This document shows, in pieces, positions 22,801 through 34,757 of a stretch of DNA of 64,000 bases. Numbering within the stretch: the first letter of the stretch is position 1; every line of letters starts with the position of its first letter. The stretch covers positions 1,922,001 to 1,986,000 of the forward strand of contig OY744473.1 of the NCBI GenBank assembly GCA_963556145.1, given 5' to 3'. The position numbers were made by a program, and so were the translations under genes. Origin of the DNA: Hygrocybe punicea (lineage: Eukaryota; Basidiomycota; Agaricomycetes; Agaricales; Hygrophoraceae). Below the pieces are notes generated by a model. The model made no database searches. It saw nothing but the letters and a program-made list of their open reading frames with translations, and was not told the DNA's origin.

Positions 22801-23850
22801 GCACACACCTTCCGAGGCCTTGTTCGGGGCACGACAATGGAGCAGCAGCAAGCATCAGCACAGTGCGTTGCACAGTTGGTGACGCTAACCAAAGCAGTTG
22901 AGGCCGTGAAGGTTTTGCTCGACATGCAAATGAATGCCAAGAAGCCCCGTCGACGTCTGCAAAAATCGAGTATGTCTTCATGATTGTTTTGCACAAACTG
23001 TCGCTCATCTCACATTTGCCACATCAGTCCTGTTGCCACCATTGAGCATTCCCGTATCTACCATGAGTTGTGCTCCACTCACGCCAGTTTCTCTACCACC
23101 ATCCTCACCATCCCCTCCACCCACCATTACGATTAACATCTCCAGCTCGCCATCTGGACTTCATGTCTCACAACTGCCCACCACAGCCAACCCTTCTGTC
23201 TCTGCTGGTTTCAGCCCAGAGCCTGCCCCAGCCATCCCTTCATCTCCACCCATATCAATCTCATCAACGCCACCTTTTACTAATGACCACATCTCCGGCC
23301 TGCAGCTTGAAAAGTGGAAGGACCTTGTCCTTGCCTATCCGGAGTCTCGGCTGCGTCAACACAGCTGGGAATGGCGTGCCGAAGACTGGTTGCCCCACTA
23401 CCTGTACCCAGAGGTCACAAGCATCACCGCCATCTGGGAGGAGTGGGCAAATGGCCTGGATGGCTACCTCTCCACACGCCAACTCGAGGAGCGGTGGGGG
23501 GCAAAGTGGAGATGGAATCTGCCCACCTTGAAGACACCCCACGCATGTCGGAAGAAGGTTGTACGGCTGGTACAGGAGCTGTCAAACCGGCACCGCTGGG
23601 ACACGAAGCTTGCCCTTCGCTTCCTGCGTGAGAAATATGAACCGCACTTTTCGGCTCGGAAGTTCTGTGAGTATCTCCAGAAGAAAGGAGGGACTGGGTG
23701 GGAAGATGTTGTGTCTGCCGCAGGAGGGTACACTTGATAAATATGCTTAATTCTACTTACTATTTTGTAATATACTAGCCATATTGAAACTGGTTCCCTC
23801 AATACATGCAGCCAAAGTCGCAAGGTAACCAGGCCAAAGACGGAAGCGTG
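19806..23850 (+). mobile_element. Crypton-type element (approximate limits)
   Basis: Defined by its tyrosine-recombinase/GCR1_C gene at 20619-23737. Cryptons are known to lack long terminal inverted repeats, and I could not identify the exact ends. The left part, 19806-20618, is CpG- and C-rich with a pyrimidine-rich stretch (20465-20580) like a fungal promoter or 5' UTR. Confidence 0.6.
20619..23737 (+). CDS. Crypton tyrosine recombinase with GCR1_C domain (one internal TGA)
   Basis: A seven-exon model keeps one frame: 20619-21182, 21238-21481, 21541-21761, 21829-22102, 22155-22421, 22484-22969 and 23028-23737, 921 codons plus stop. All introns are GT-AG and 52-67 bp. The N-terminus is Pro/Ser-rich with a basic KRRRLDA. 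A core-binding region follows (KQTKNTYDRHLKSYRDWW, FPITATKVAHFLQYEST). The recombinase domain shows candidate catalytic Arg in AFRGESAR, the HxxR pair in THAAR and the nucleophile Tyr in CYDRALPVD. The C-terminal exon holds a GCR1_C-like domain (WRAEDWLPHYLYPEV, LEERWGAKWRWN). A TGA at 22576-22578, within NT-stop-DFALKNFLGL, probably came from CGA, so this copy is likely inactive unless read through. ATG 20619 is the first in-frame ATG after the upstream C-rich leader. Confidence 0.85.
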
Positions 23851-24288
23851 AGAACATGCTCATGTGATGAGTAAACGGCAGTAAACCGGTGGCCACCGGA
23901 CCTTTTATACATAGTATATAATATTATAATATAGTGTACCATGTCTCAAAGAGGTAGGATTTACCGGCAGTGTTCGAGTTTACTAACTATCAAGCTAATT
24001 AGCTAACTTTCACGTGAGGTCGAGGTGCCTCTTCAATGTTATATAAGGACGGAGAGCCGGTTTGGCCTTCCTACGATCTTCAAGTTACCAGCCTTGAGTT
24101 TACGTTCGCGCTCGTCCGTTTTCCTCCTGTAGGTCTTGGATCGAACCAGACAAAGACACGTCCATTCTGTGAATTCTACCAATAAGTGCAACAATGCTAT
24201 ATTACATGTTATATCTAGGATGCTGCCCATAATATAAAGAGTGTTCCGGATGAGTGAATAAATAAAATACTTCTACAATGGCATGAAA
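23851..24288. other. Crypton / CCH1 intergenic region
   Basis: No gene seen. It should contain the CCH1 3' untranslated region (CCH1 ends at 24289 on the minus strand) and the right end of the Crypton. The sequence around 23880-24000 has ACCGG/CCGGT dyads (GTAAACCGGTGGCCACCGG). Confidence 0.5.
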
Positions 24289-27200
24289 CTACGCGTCTTC
24301 CACCAAGTCTGCTGCTTCCTGCATCATTTCTAGGAACTTCGTTAAAACATCGAATTGAAGGATGACTGTTGCGACATTTACCTCCCCACATTGAATTTTG
24401 CATGGCTGAAAGCACATTCTGCGGGTCTTCATCCAAAAATGCCCTGTGATACAAAATGAACAATGATGCAGGGGAGACGTAGATCGGGTGGAACTCACGA
24501 AGGTTTATACCCAAGATCGGCAGACAACATACTCACATCGCTTGTACGCCTCGGACTTCTTTGAAGTCCTGGGCTCGCACTCAAATCCGGCGAAAATGAA
24601 ATACGAGGAGATGGGAGTCGAATATCGGTCAAAGAAGGGCTTGGGGGTTCGGAGGCGGCCGATATAGAGTCGAGGCCAGACGTGATATCTCGAGTTGAAG
24701 TCGGCGGAGTAACGGGAAGGGCATCAACCACGATAGAGGGAATACCTTGAGGTGCATAAGATTGATTTGGTCTTACTGTGGCAGCACTGAGACCCTCACC
24801 GTGTTGCCCCATTGCCATTCTCAGTGTCTTTTCTCGATGTGCCAAGAAATGACGTCGATGAGAGATCATCCTCAGCAAAGAGCGTACACGATCCAAATTG
24901 ACAAGATCTGTGACACGTTTGTTCGTCTCCGTCCTAACAACCAGGTCTTTCAGGCTACGTGAAGACGTCAGTGACTTGAGTCATTGTTAAATAAGATACG
25001 CACACTAAAGCCTCCCGATCGATAATAATTTTGTGATGTGCAAGCATCAAAAGCATGTCTGTGAAGGAAATACCTCGGCCTGGTTGATGGGAAATGCTGG
25101 CTTCATAATAGAGCCGACTATACGTGATTCTCCGTTTCCTTATGCTAGGGTAGTCAAGACCGCCGAGGACAGCTTGGAGCTTGTTCAAATCTACACCAAT
25201 TCCGCTTTTCGCCTTGACCGTTGCCATAATGCTAGGTATACTATATTGAGCAGGATAGATCCTGACTTCGAAGACGCCTCTGAGTTTCTGCGAGAGAAAT
25301 TCGTCATCTAAGTTGAGCACGCATTCAATAAGAACTTACGGCGAAGAAAGACACGAAACGATTCCGTTCTAGGTATCTAGTCTTCGGATTGGCAAATTCA
25401 GCCCAGACCTTCTTAAAGGCACGCATTTCTTCTCGGGTGATTGATTTGGCTTGGCTGGAAGTTTCGAACACATAGGAAAAGTTTTCCACAACAACACCTG
25501 CCGACTGTTAACAATGTTGGCCAACATTAGGAAACTATGTCATACCTGTGAACATGTTTACAAATATGTACTGATGGATTGAGGGTGAAAAACAAAATGC
25601 GTCGGATCGTTTCGATACTCACCATGCTTAGGATATTCCAAGCGATGAAAAGAGAAAATGACCAGGAACCACTGCCGCAATCAGTGTCGGGTTCCGATGG
25701 CGATGAGTTGGTACAACGAGGGTAACTAATGGCACTAGGGATAGGTAAGTAATTGGATTCTAGATTCAAGGGTTCATCTCTTACAAATCATGCATGTACT
25801 GATTCCATCCTTCACTAAAAACAACGTTAACATTAGTATCCCGATACAAATGAGAAAAGAAATCACGCCACCCAGTGCTCATGAACGCTAACATCAGAAG
25901 TGCTTTACCCATGCTCGAATAGTTTTCATTTCTGTTCTCTGCAGAGTTCCACTTCGTCAAGCCAAAAACTTCCATGAACATGATGGCAAAGAAGAGAAAA
26001 AGAATGAGCCATAACCCCAGTAGGTTGAGGATCACCGGCAAGCTGGCCCTAGAATAATGCAATAGTGAGATAGTTACCATAATGCATAAGTGGAGACTAA
26101 CATGGCAGTTTTGAAAAGTTTATTGAGGCTGTTCGTCCGTTGCACCAGCTTAAAGGCAATGCTAACCAGAAAGAGCTTTTGTAATTGTTGAGTGGCGAAC
26201 CCAGAAGAATTGCCAGTGAAGCGGACGATCAAGGTCGTTACGAAACTACCTCCTGCCGTGATGATATCAAAGATATTCCAACCGTTCGCTCGATAACTAT
26301 GCCAACCAAGGCCGAAGAAGCGAATGGAAACGTCAATGATGTAGACAAAAGTAATCCCAAGGAAGAAATCGTCTAGGAAGTATGCGAGTTGAGAACCAAC
26401 GACAATAATGAAAGATATATGTCTTACTCCGCAACTGGTCAAATACAGGATGAGTCGTAAACCCTTGAGTCCTAAACGGCTTCATGAGCTACATTTCACA
26501 GGATACAGCCAAGGATGATACATACATTAATGCGATAATATGCACAACGAACAGAAATGTCATAACCCTGCTCCACCAGCCGTGTTTGTGCACGGCTCGA
26601 TCGAAACACCATGCGCGTACGGGCCAGGTAGGTCGATGTTGCGGCCTTTTCGAGGGTCTCTGACGTTTAAATAACTTCTGCAGATCAATCCATTCTCTTT
26701 GTGATTGTGTCAAGAACGCTGAGCCAGTCCTGGAGCTAAAGTTGCCGATGATGATACTAAAACCAAGTAAGTTGGATCGATAGAAGTCGGAAAGAATTCT
26801 GTGAGCAACTAACCTGACGAAGACTGTCAAGATAACGACGCCGCCAAGGAGATTAAAGATAAGAAAGAAAAGGGCATTGTATTGAGCATTGTTGGTTTGT
26901 GGTTGCAGCCCCGGTCCGACTATGCTGGTCGCAACATTCATGACATCAATCCAACCTTCGAGCGAAACGATCTCAAAAAGAATAAGGAAAGAAGATCGGA
27001 ACGTATCAAACGAGAAAGTTGTGGAGGGCGATGAATTACTCCATACACGAGGAGCCAAGAAACCAAAGGAGGAGCCGTAAACGGTGTTTGTGAATTCATT
27101 TACACAGTCAGATCTACCATTCACATTGGGACTCGAATCGTTGCATTGGTTCATCAAGCCGGCAAAGATGTTGAGACCCCAGACTGCGTAAGGAATTATG

Positions 27201-30200
27201 TAGAGGACAGCCAATATAGCTGCGTCACTTATCGGAATTACGCCGGAGAGGATGAGCGACTCAAATGTGCTCCGCATCCTGTCGATGAGTGTGATTAGGC
27301 GAAGAGCGCGGAGTGCCTTGAGCGACCTGGTCAAACGGCTGAGTCCACCAACAACTATCAGTGCCGTTGTCAAGTTGACAAGTAATCCCGCTAAAACGAA
27401 AAGATCCAGGACATTCCAGATGCTGCGTAGATATGCGTTTGGCGTAAAAATGAAACCATCCGCGATTATCTTGATTAAAAACTCCACAAAAAGCGTAAAG
27501 GTCAACGCGGCTTCTGCAATATCAAACCAGGCTCCTCGAATGCGGCCATGGTCGAGGTAGAAGTTGCGGCGATATAGGGGAGTTGCTATGGCTTCCACAA
27601 CAATGCCACCGATCACCGCAAATAGTAACAAGAGTTGGAAGATTGGATGAGCAATGTTGGAATAGGGAAGTCCATAAATGCGTTCTCCATTAGCCGGTAC
27701 AACCAATTTTTGACAAACGCGCCGCAAGGAATTCTCCTGTGAAAAAACCCAGAACGTTTTGTCGAAGGAAGGGTGTTCAAGAATAAAATCAGCCCTTTGG
27801 GCTCGGCGTTCATATAGAGCATCATTGATATCTTCGCCTACAACTGCCTCCGAATTAACGGCTGCCAACAATTCTCTGTTCCTTGAATCAGTATAATCTC
27901 ATCTACCAATTGCACGGACGTACAGATGTCGCTCGGTCTCTTCGTCTACTGGATCTGACCCAGGCACTGTCTCACTCCGTGGATGACGTAGGGTTGTCAA
28001 CGGCACATTAATTAATTGTGAGTCACCAGTGAAGAGCCGTTGAAGTGTTGTGAAAGACCTGGAAGGATAATAACCAGGTCCGCGTTGAATTCTAACCGTC
28101 GACGAACCCTGTGGTATAAAGATCGGGATCTGTCGAGTATTTTGCACTCTAAAGAAAACCCACAGCTGTCGACCGTCCTTCTTGACTGGTCATTGTGTAA
28201 TCTTGCACAAGGGTGTTTTGTATTGGCAAAACGAGTGCTGAAGGCAGATTTTCGACTTGAACTTGGACCGGGTTAGCCCTCACCCATCGATATGGATTTA
28301 GCCATCGCATCCAGGTGAACTTGGCAGTCTGCGGTTGATAGCTTGCCCAGTAGTGAGAGGCTTGCTGCCCCTTCTTAGACTCCTCAGCGACACTGAAGTT
28401 TTCATTGATCACAGCAATGAACATCTGTAAGACAATGACTACCCGCACGGTGAAAATTGGCGAGGTAATTGAGTAAATCATTAACTTACAATTGGCAAAC
28501 AGTAGCCAACAAGAGAGGAAGATGGCAACAATAACGGTTTGCCCTAGATGCACCTCTGCTGTGATTGCCTGGTAAAGAACATCCGTCCAATTCTCGGACG
28601 AAAATACCTGCCAAATGCCTAAGAAAGCGGTGAAGAGCTGACCAAAGTTCATCACATGGTCAGCTGTGATATCTCCACGCAAAAGTTGGACAGATATGAG
28701 TGCGGCGATGTAGTTGACTAAGATGAGAAACAAAGACATATTCGCTAATCCGTACAAGTTGCCGAAAACCCCAAGCTATCGAAGTTGCAGATGACCAAGT
28801 CTCAGTTAGCGAACGAAACACAATGAGATCACTGTGCCTTACCAGAAGAGGTTTCATCCTTGGAACTACTAATATCACTCTGTAGAATCTCGCCAACTGA
28901 AATATCGTAAACCAGGGGTAAACCTTCGAGCCATGTATAGCGGGAATCTGGATGATGCTCGTGCTAATAGCCAGGATCAGATCAAGCCAATTGTAGCCGT
29001 GATTGAAGAAGGTTCGCCAGTTTGGTAACGTAGCGAGGATCCGCATGATGATTTCAATATCAAAAGCTAGCGTGATGGCCAGTTCGCCGTTATCCAGAAT
29101 CAATTCATGTGTTGCTCCCACTTGAACAGTTCGGGTGGCTTGAAGGACCAAAGAGGTGAGAGCAAGAAACACCCAGAACCATCGAGTATATTCATAAAAC
29201 CACATAACAGGATTTGGCCTCGTAGAGCGTGCGGCGTCGGCTACAATATATTCCTCATCGGGTTCGCCAACCACAGGTATTGCTCTGTGAATGTTTATTT
29301 AGTGGAATGATTGCACAATGGCTATCCAACGCACTGAGCAGCTCCAAAAGCACTCCTCTTCGTCTGAGATCGGATTGCTGAGAAGGTATTGGTAATGACG
29401 GCGACAAACAAGTTGATGAGCCAGAAATTCAGCACAATGACACAGACGATGAAAAAAAAGCAGGAGACGAAGAACTCCGAATCCATCATCGAATACATGA
29501 CGGGAGCCCACTAACTCAGCGGTCAATCAGAATCAGGAACCGATAGTAGTTGGTGAGGTCCGCACTGTGTTAACTGAGGCTACGATGGTGACTTGCAACG
29601 CAGAGTGGTATATTGTATCAAAGCTCTGAATATCACTGTAAGGATTTTCTTCCTCCTGATAAGAATACAACGGTCAGGTTGTAAGTGCTTCAAGCTTTCA
29701 TACGGACCTTGCAAACTTGCCCTAAGGGGCAAATGTACCCCTTAATGGCCGTGGTGGACTCTCCGGTTAGCGAAATATACCCTGTTGAGTTTAAAGAACC
29801 GGGATCTACATATCCACCACAAGCCTGGTGAGGAATTTGAATTTCTTGTGTTTCACCCAGAATCGGTTGGATGTAGCAGGACCGCCGAAATGATCCCTTA
29901 AATGACTGCACACCAATAATCCTATCACGTTGTTGAGATAAAAGGCCTAACAACTTGACAAAGACAAAACGCACGAGAATAAAACCATTGCAAAAAGAAC
30001 AAAGTACGCAACGCCAGCAAGGAGAGGCCGTGCAATTTTGAGAGAATGCATTATAGTCTAAAGAGAAACCCGTCAGTAGGAGGTCCGTTTCAATTCAACC
30101 AAGGGGATGACACTAACGGTAGTACCCGAAGTGATCGTGAGTAGTCTGGCCGTCCTCATGACACTCATGGCTCTAAATATTCCAATATGATGTGATCCCC

Positions 30201-31896
30201 TCTCGACGCCAGTGGTAGCCAATACAAAGGAAACCCAAAAGCCTACGATGGCGATAAAATCAATGCGACACCATCCTTGCCGTAGATATGGGATATTCCT
30301 CTTTGTTTTGTCGTGTGCTTGAGTCATGCTCACCCGAAACGGAAGACTCATCATGCCGGAGCTATCCGATTTAAAAACGCGAGACAGTTGGGACGTCTGA
30401 GGATCCCGGAAAAAAGACTGCAAGTTCTGTCCCAGGACTAAACTTTGCTCGGCATTGCGAGACTTCGGTGTTGTGTCAGACTGAGCGCGAACTGCGGTCA
30501 CTTGTGTATCACCATGAGACACTTGGGAATGATCAGGCAGCGTAAAAGGACGAGTTAATGTATATTGGAGCCTTCGAAGGCGCTGAGTGAATGAAAGTCC
30601 ACCAAGTGGTAATAGACCCGGGGCACGGAGAGATGCTTGTCGAGATACGGGAGCGTTGATATTGATGGGTGAGTGATTAGAGATTCTTGGAGATGACATG
30701 AGCGGCGTAGAGAAGAGGAATTCGGGATCAAAGAGCAGTCCAGAAACACATATTCGCGCAATGGCTTCTAATCTGCAAAAAAGAGAGCCTTCGTTATGAG
30801 AACTGAGAGTCAAAAGCGAACTTTAACCTACGTAAAGAGACCAAAAAGCACAAATAGAACATAATCTTCCCAAGCTTGAAAATAGCCTTTCAGATGCGGC
30901 GGTGGAAGACTAGTGCCATCAGGAGCAGTTGGTAAGGTTAGTAAGCGAGAAGCCTGAATTGTCAAAAGGATGGTATTGAGAATAATCAAGAGGAGGATAA
31001 TCGGTTCGGTCCACCTAAACAAGACATGAAAACAAAGAAACGCAGATGACGAAAAACACTCACGGGTACACCAGAATTTTGAAAAGAGAAAGGCGAAGCG
31101 GGCTAGTTGGACCTAAGAACCCAAGCGTGCGACCCCTTATCGGCAAGGTTCGACTCAAGACAGACGTATCATCTTCATCTCTTGCCGTCCCCTTTCCCGC
31201 AAAACTACTACGGTCATCATCATCGGTCAGACGTATTTGGCTCCCCAGGCCAGAACCAGCCATATTGACGACCCGCAATGACGCGCGGCGCAGTTTACGT
31301 GAGACATGATCAAACATATTGCTAGTTTTCTTGAGTGGTGAGGGCTGGACATTGTACTGACGCCGTGAACGGGATGATGTCCGACCCGGCTGTTCAGGGT
31401 CCATATCGTCCCAGCCATCCGCAGTCCCAGGACTTGCCATATTACTCGTCAAATGTGCTTCGTCATCTTCTCTATTACCATTGGTTAAAATGAGGGATGC
31501 ACGGGATGGGCCTGCTTGCGAAGTGGAATATGTATTGCTTTCGGGATCACTGTCATAGAGGATGTTCACGTTTCCAAGGCGGAATTCGTGCGGGTCGGCC
31601 AAATCGTCGACAGGTGAGCCAAAGGGATCGTCAACGTCAGCGCCTGCCAGTCCGATCGAATTTCGGTCCACAGTCGGTGAACTAGTGGCGAGGTAGCGTA
31701 GTTGAATTCGTAATGGATCCATCTCAGCATCCACACGACTCCTACTCGTCCTTCTGCGTGCAAAGGAGTTCCCGCCGTCTGAAGGAATCAAGGAAGGAGA
31801 GGAAGGCACAGAGCTTGCCAAGCCAGTCGGAGATCTCGTCAGGTCTACGGCAGACGATGACGGCGTTCTTGGAAGCTGATAGACTTGAGCGACCAT
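24289..31896 (-). CDS. CCH1: Voltage-gated calcium channel alpha-1 subunit Cch1
   Basis: Fungal high-affinity plasma-membrane Ca2+ channel, known to work with Mid1 in Ca2+ uptake under stress or pheromone. Roughly 2,000 residues in many exons with short introns. ATG 31896 opens a Ser/Asp-rich cytoplasmic N-terminus. Four six-helix domains follow. DI: S1 [14 protein letters not shown] at ~31.0 kb, S4 [15 protein letters not shown] at ~30.15 kb, pore VASVNTWAPVMY across an intron at ~29.55 kb. DII: S1-S4 28.8-29.2 kb, pore SSENW at ~28.6 kb. DIII: 26.8-27.7 kb, S4 [14 protein letters not shown], pore SLEGW. DIV: 25.5-26.5 kb, pore [12 protein letters not shown] rebuilt by splicing, S4 with few charges. 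The C-terminal tail (24.3-25.4 kb) is hydrophilic with a basic [10 protein letters not shown] segment. It ends [12 protein letters not shown] at TAG 24289-24291 after a final intron. It appears intact. Confidence 0.93.
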
Positions 31897-32048
31897 AAAG
31901 TAGTAAATGGGTAAATGGGACACGTCGTGAATCTCGAAGACGCGCCTGTTTATGGTATAGATTATAATAATAATTTTTTGCAGATGATTGTGCAGATAAG
32001 ACTTACCTATTACATAATACGCACTTATTTCTTGTGTTGTTGCGAGTC
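31897..32048. promoter_or_regulatory. Divergent promoter between CCH1 and the small secreted-protein gene
   Basis: Only about 150 bp separate the two proposed start codons, so the genes must share a promoter region. It contains an AT-rich block (TATAGATTATAATAATAATTTTTTG near 31955-31980, beyond which no specific factor site is recognised). Confidence 0.4.
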
Positions 32049-32798
32049 ATGTTCTCATACATAGAAAGGTGCATCACGTACGTATTTCCTCCAAGGCGTA
32101 CGGGGGAGCGATTACAGTGAGTGGCAACCCGTCGTTGTCTCCAATACCAATTGCACATTCCAGCGTCTTTGGAGCAGCTATTTTCGCTGCCGTTGTTGGG
32201 TGCAAGTGTCGTCGTCGACGTTGACTAACTGTTCTAATCAAGCTTGGCGATCAGCGTACTCCTTCTCCCCGTACTCTTGGCCATTTTACTGTTCCAAAGT
32301 CGATCTACTTCCATCCTCCGACGGTTCCATCTCGCCGCATCCACTTCCGCTGAATGTTCCAACCCCCCGTACGACAACTGTTCTTTTTACGACAACTGTC
32401 TGGAAACCCGCTACAATTGCGGGTCCACTGGCTACCCAATAGCTTACGGCCAGCATTTCTGCCAAAGTTTTAGCAGCGAGCGCTCAAAACTCACCGCGCA
32501 GGGTCAGACGTGGATGCTCAACACGATGCATTGCTTACAGAAGGCTCTTGTTCCCGATGCGACGGGTGCTGAGGACACGACGTGCGACGCGTTAGAGGAC
32601 AAGGCGTTCGCGACGCATGCGGGGTGCTACGTCGACAGCGGATTGTGTACACTCCCACCCACAGATTGGCTCGCGGTCGTAGAGATTGTGCAACTGAGGA
32701 CACTGTTTCAGAACTGGGATGCCTTCAAAGCTACGGTCAAGGCTGGGGAAGGGTGTTTGAAATTTTGGGCGTTCTTGGTAAAACAAAACTTTTTTTGA
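32049..32798 (+). CDS. Small Cys-rich secreted or signal-anchored protein, stanniocalcin-like
   Basis: Two-exon model: ATG 32049-32077, a 165-bp intron with GTACGT donor and CTAAC branch point, and exon 32243-32798; 194 residues ending KQNFF. The N-terminus (MFSYIERCITLAISVLLLP plus VLLAILLF) is a signal peptide or anchor. The rest has about ten Cys residues, with SFYDNCLETRYNCGSTGYP, YGQHFCQSF, GQTWMLNTMHCLQKALVP and CYVDSGLC. This arrangement (YG-x3-C, then GQxW...CLQxALVP) is one I associate with fungal stanniocalcin-like or uncharacterised secreted proteins. The long second exon has no ATG near its start and has a TAA at 32235 in frame, so a spliced first exon is required. The intron is longer than its neighbours', so exon 1 is the weak part of the model. 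Confidence 0.65.
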
Positions 32799-32958
32799 AC
32801 ATCTCTACGACATCAAAAGGACATTCCTTATCGATATGTAGTAAATAGAACTCCAACTTATCCTGCGAGTACCTTCGAGATATAAATCGTACTGGGCTTG
32901 TTATGTCGGGAGTGAAACAAACGGAGATTTGTTTTTGGGTCGGCTGTCGCAGTCCACC

Positions 32959-33736
<778 letters not shown>

Positions 33737-33816
33737 ACCGTGGTTGAGTACTTTGAGTACTTCGAGTTGCCAGCTTCGGTTTTTTTCTATATTCAAAATC
33801 TATTATACAAAATTGC

Positions 33817-34041
33817 TTAAGCGCTTGCCACTGCTGAGCGCTGACCCTTCGATCTCTCCTGGATGGTCCGGATTAATATTCGTCGCTCCGCAAGTGCAAA
33901 CTCCTCCGATAACTCATTCATCTTGCATATGAAGGCGCGTCCATGATATCTGGCAGTAGTTCCGGTACCCGCGTAACCTTCCCTTTCAAGTGCCTGCACC
34001 TCGACGGTTGATGATTCGGTCCTCGCCCTTTTCTTAGCCAT
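33817..34041 (-). CDS. Small hypothetical basic protein (74 aa)
   Basis: ATG 34041 gives MAKKRARTESSTVEVQALERE and ends RSKGQRSAVASA. The frame has a plausible nuclear-localisation-like start (KKRAR) and a helical middle (MNELSEEFALAERRILIRTIQER). The fungal-like codon use and CpG content resemble adjacent real genes. The ATG directly follows the stop of the frame upstream (TAG ATG). It could therefore instead be a 3' exon of the gene at 34042-34386 with the TAG acting as a 3' splice site. No family is recognised. Confidence 0.5.
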   Translation of the reverse strand: MAKKRARTESSTVEVQALEREGYAGTGTTARYHGRAFICKMNELSEEFALAERRILIRTIQERSKGQRSAVASA

Positions 34042-34386
34042 CTAATATGCGTCGCACTTGTCTACACGGTTCCAATCTGGGGTTAATTCAGGATCGGAAC
34101 ACTGGCTTATCATTGTGCAGTTGCCCATCCGCCTCGGCCGCACCATCTGAAACAGGTTTACCCGAAGTTTGCATCACAGTTAGGTTGTTGAGATGCTACG
34201 AATGCTTACCCAGGATGCGCCAAGGCCCAAGGAATGTTCGTTGAATGACGACCACCCAATAACCGTCAGCAGAGCACAGGCAAAAACATAGCTGCTCGCA
34301 GCAAGAGGACGCTGCACGATAACGCGAAGCCTATTGTTAGAGGGATGCGACAGATAGTATAGACTTCCACGACTGCAACTTTTCAT
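34042..34386 (-). CDS. Small hypothetical protein with one membrane segment
   Basis: ATG 34386 opens MKSCSRGSLYYLSHPSNNRL, then a hydrophobic stretch ASSYVFACALLTVIGW and NEHSLGLGASW. A GTAAGC...TTTCAG intron (about 34147-34209) fits the local intron size. A short second exon can then reach TAG 34042-34044. A basic, hydroxylated N-terminus before one hydrophobic helix would suit a mitochondrial inner-membrane or ER protein, but that is inference. The exon 2 frame is uncertain. Confidence 0.4.
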
Positions 34387-34444
34387 CCTCCTTGCTAAAT
34401 ACTCGTTGAGAGTATATTAACCGGCTGGGGGAGTGTTTTCGGAT

Positions 34445-34666
34445 TTAGCAGCAATGTTCGAGCTGGCCCCTTCTCACCTTCCAAAGCACCAGACCTGCAG
34501 CGTCGATGTTGTGAAGAGTGTCGTGTTTCCGCTCCTCCTTGACGAGTGTCTTCAAGTCGTATTGCAATTGACAGGTACCTTGATTTGGACAACTGCGGTA
34601 TCGCCTTCCACGGAAGGTTTGTTTGTAGTTCACAAGGGACGGTGTTGCAATTTCTGCAACGTTCAT
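34445..34666 (-). pseudogene. Crinkler-like N-terminal domain fragment
   Basis: The minus frame contains LKTLVKEERKHDTLHNID followed by AAGLVLWKV. This matches the end of the ubiquitin-like N-terminal domain of Crinkler (CRN) family proteins, where a K/E-rich helix precedes a DAxxLxLWKV signature. A stretch in another frame, VEGDTAVVQIK, would supply the strand before it if about 29 bases were removed. Thus either a very small intron is spliced or the copy is frameshifted. No CRN effector C-terminal domain follows, as the frame stops ~50 bases on. Known fungal CRN proteins occur as multi-copy families. This is probably a solo relic. Confidence 0.45.
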
Positions 34667-34757
34667 TCCGTGTCACAACAATATACAGAGCAAATAGACC
34701 TGAAACCATAACTGGAACCCCCTTGTAAATCACGTACTTACTGTACTGAAAATGTTT

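Noticed and set aside
24115..24150. tRNA-like T-loop (GGTTCGATCC on the minus strand)
   Set aside because: The stem has a mismatch, and no acceptor, D or anticodon arm could be placed around it.
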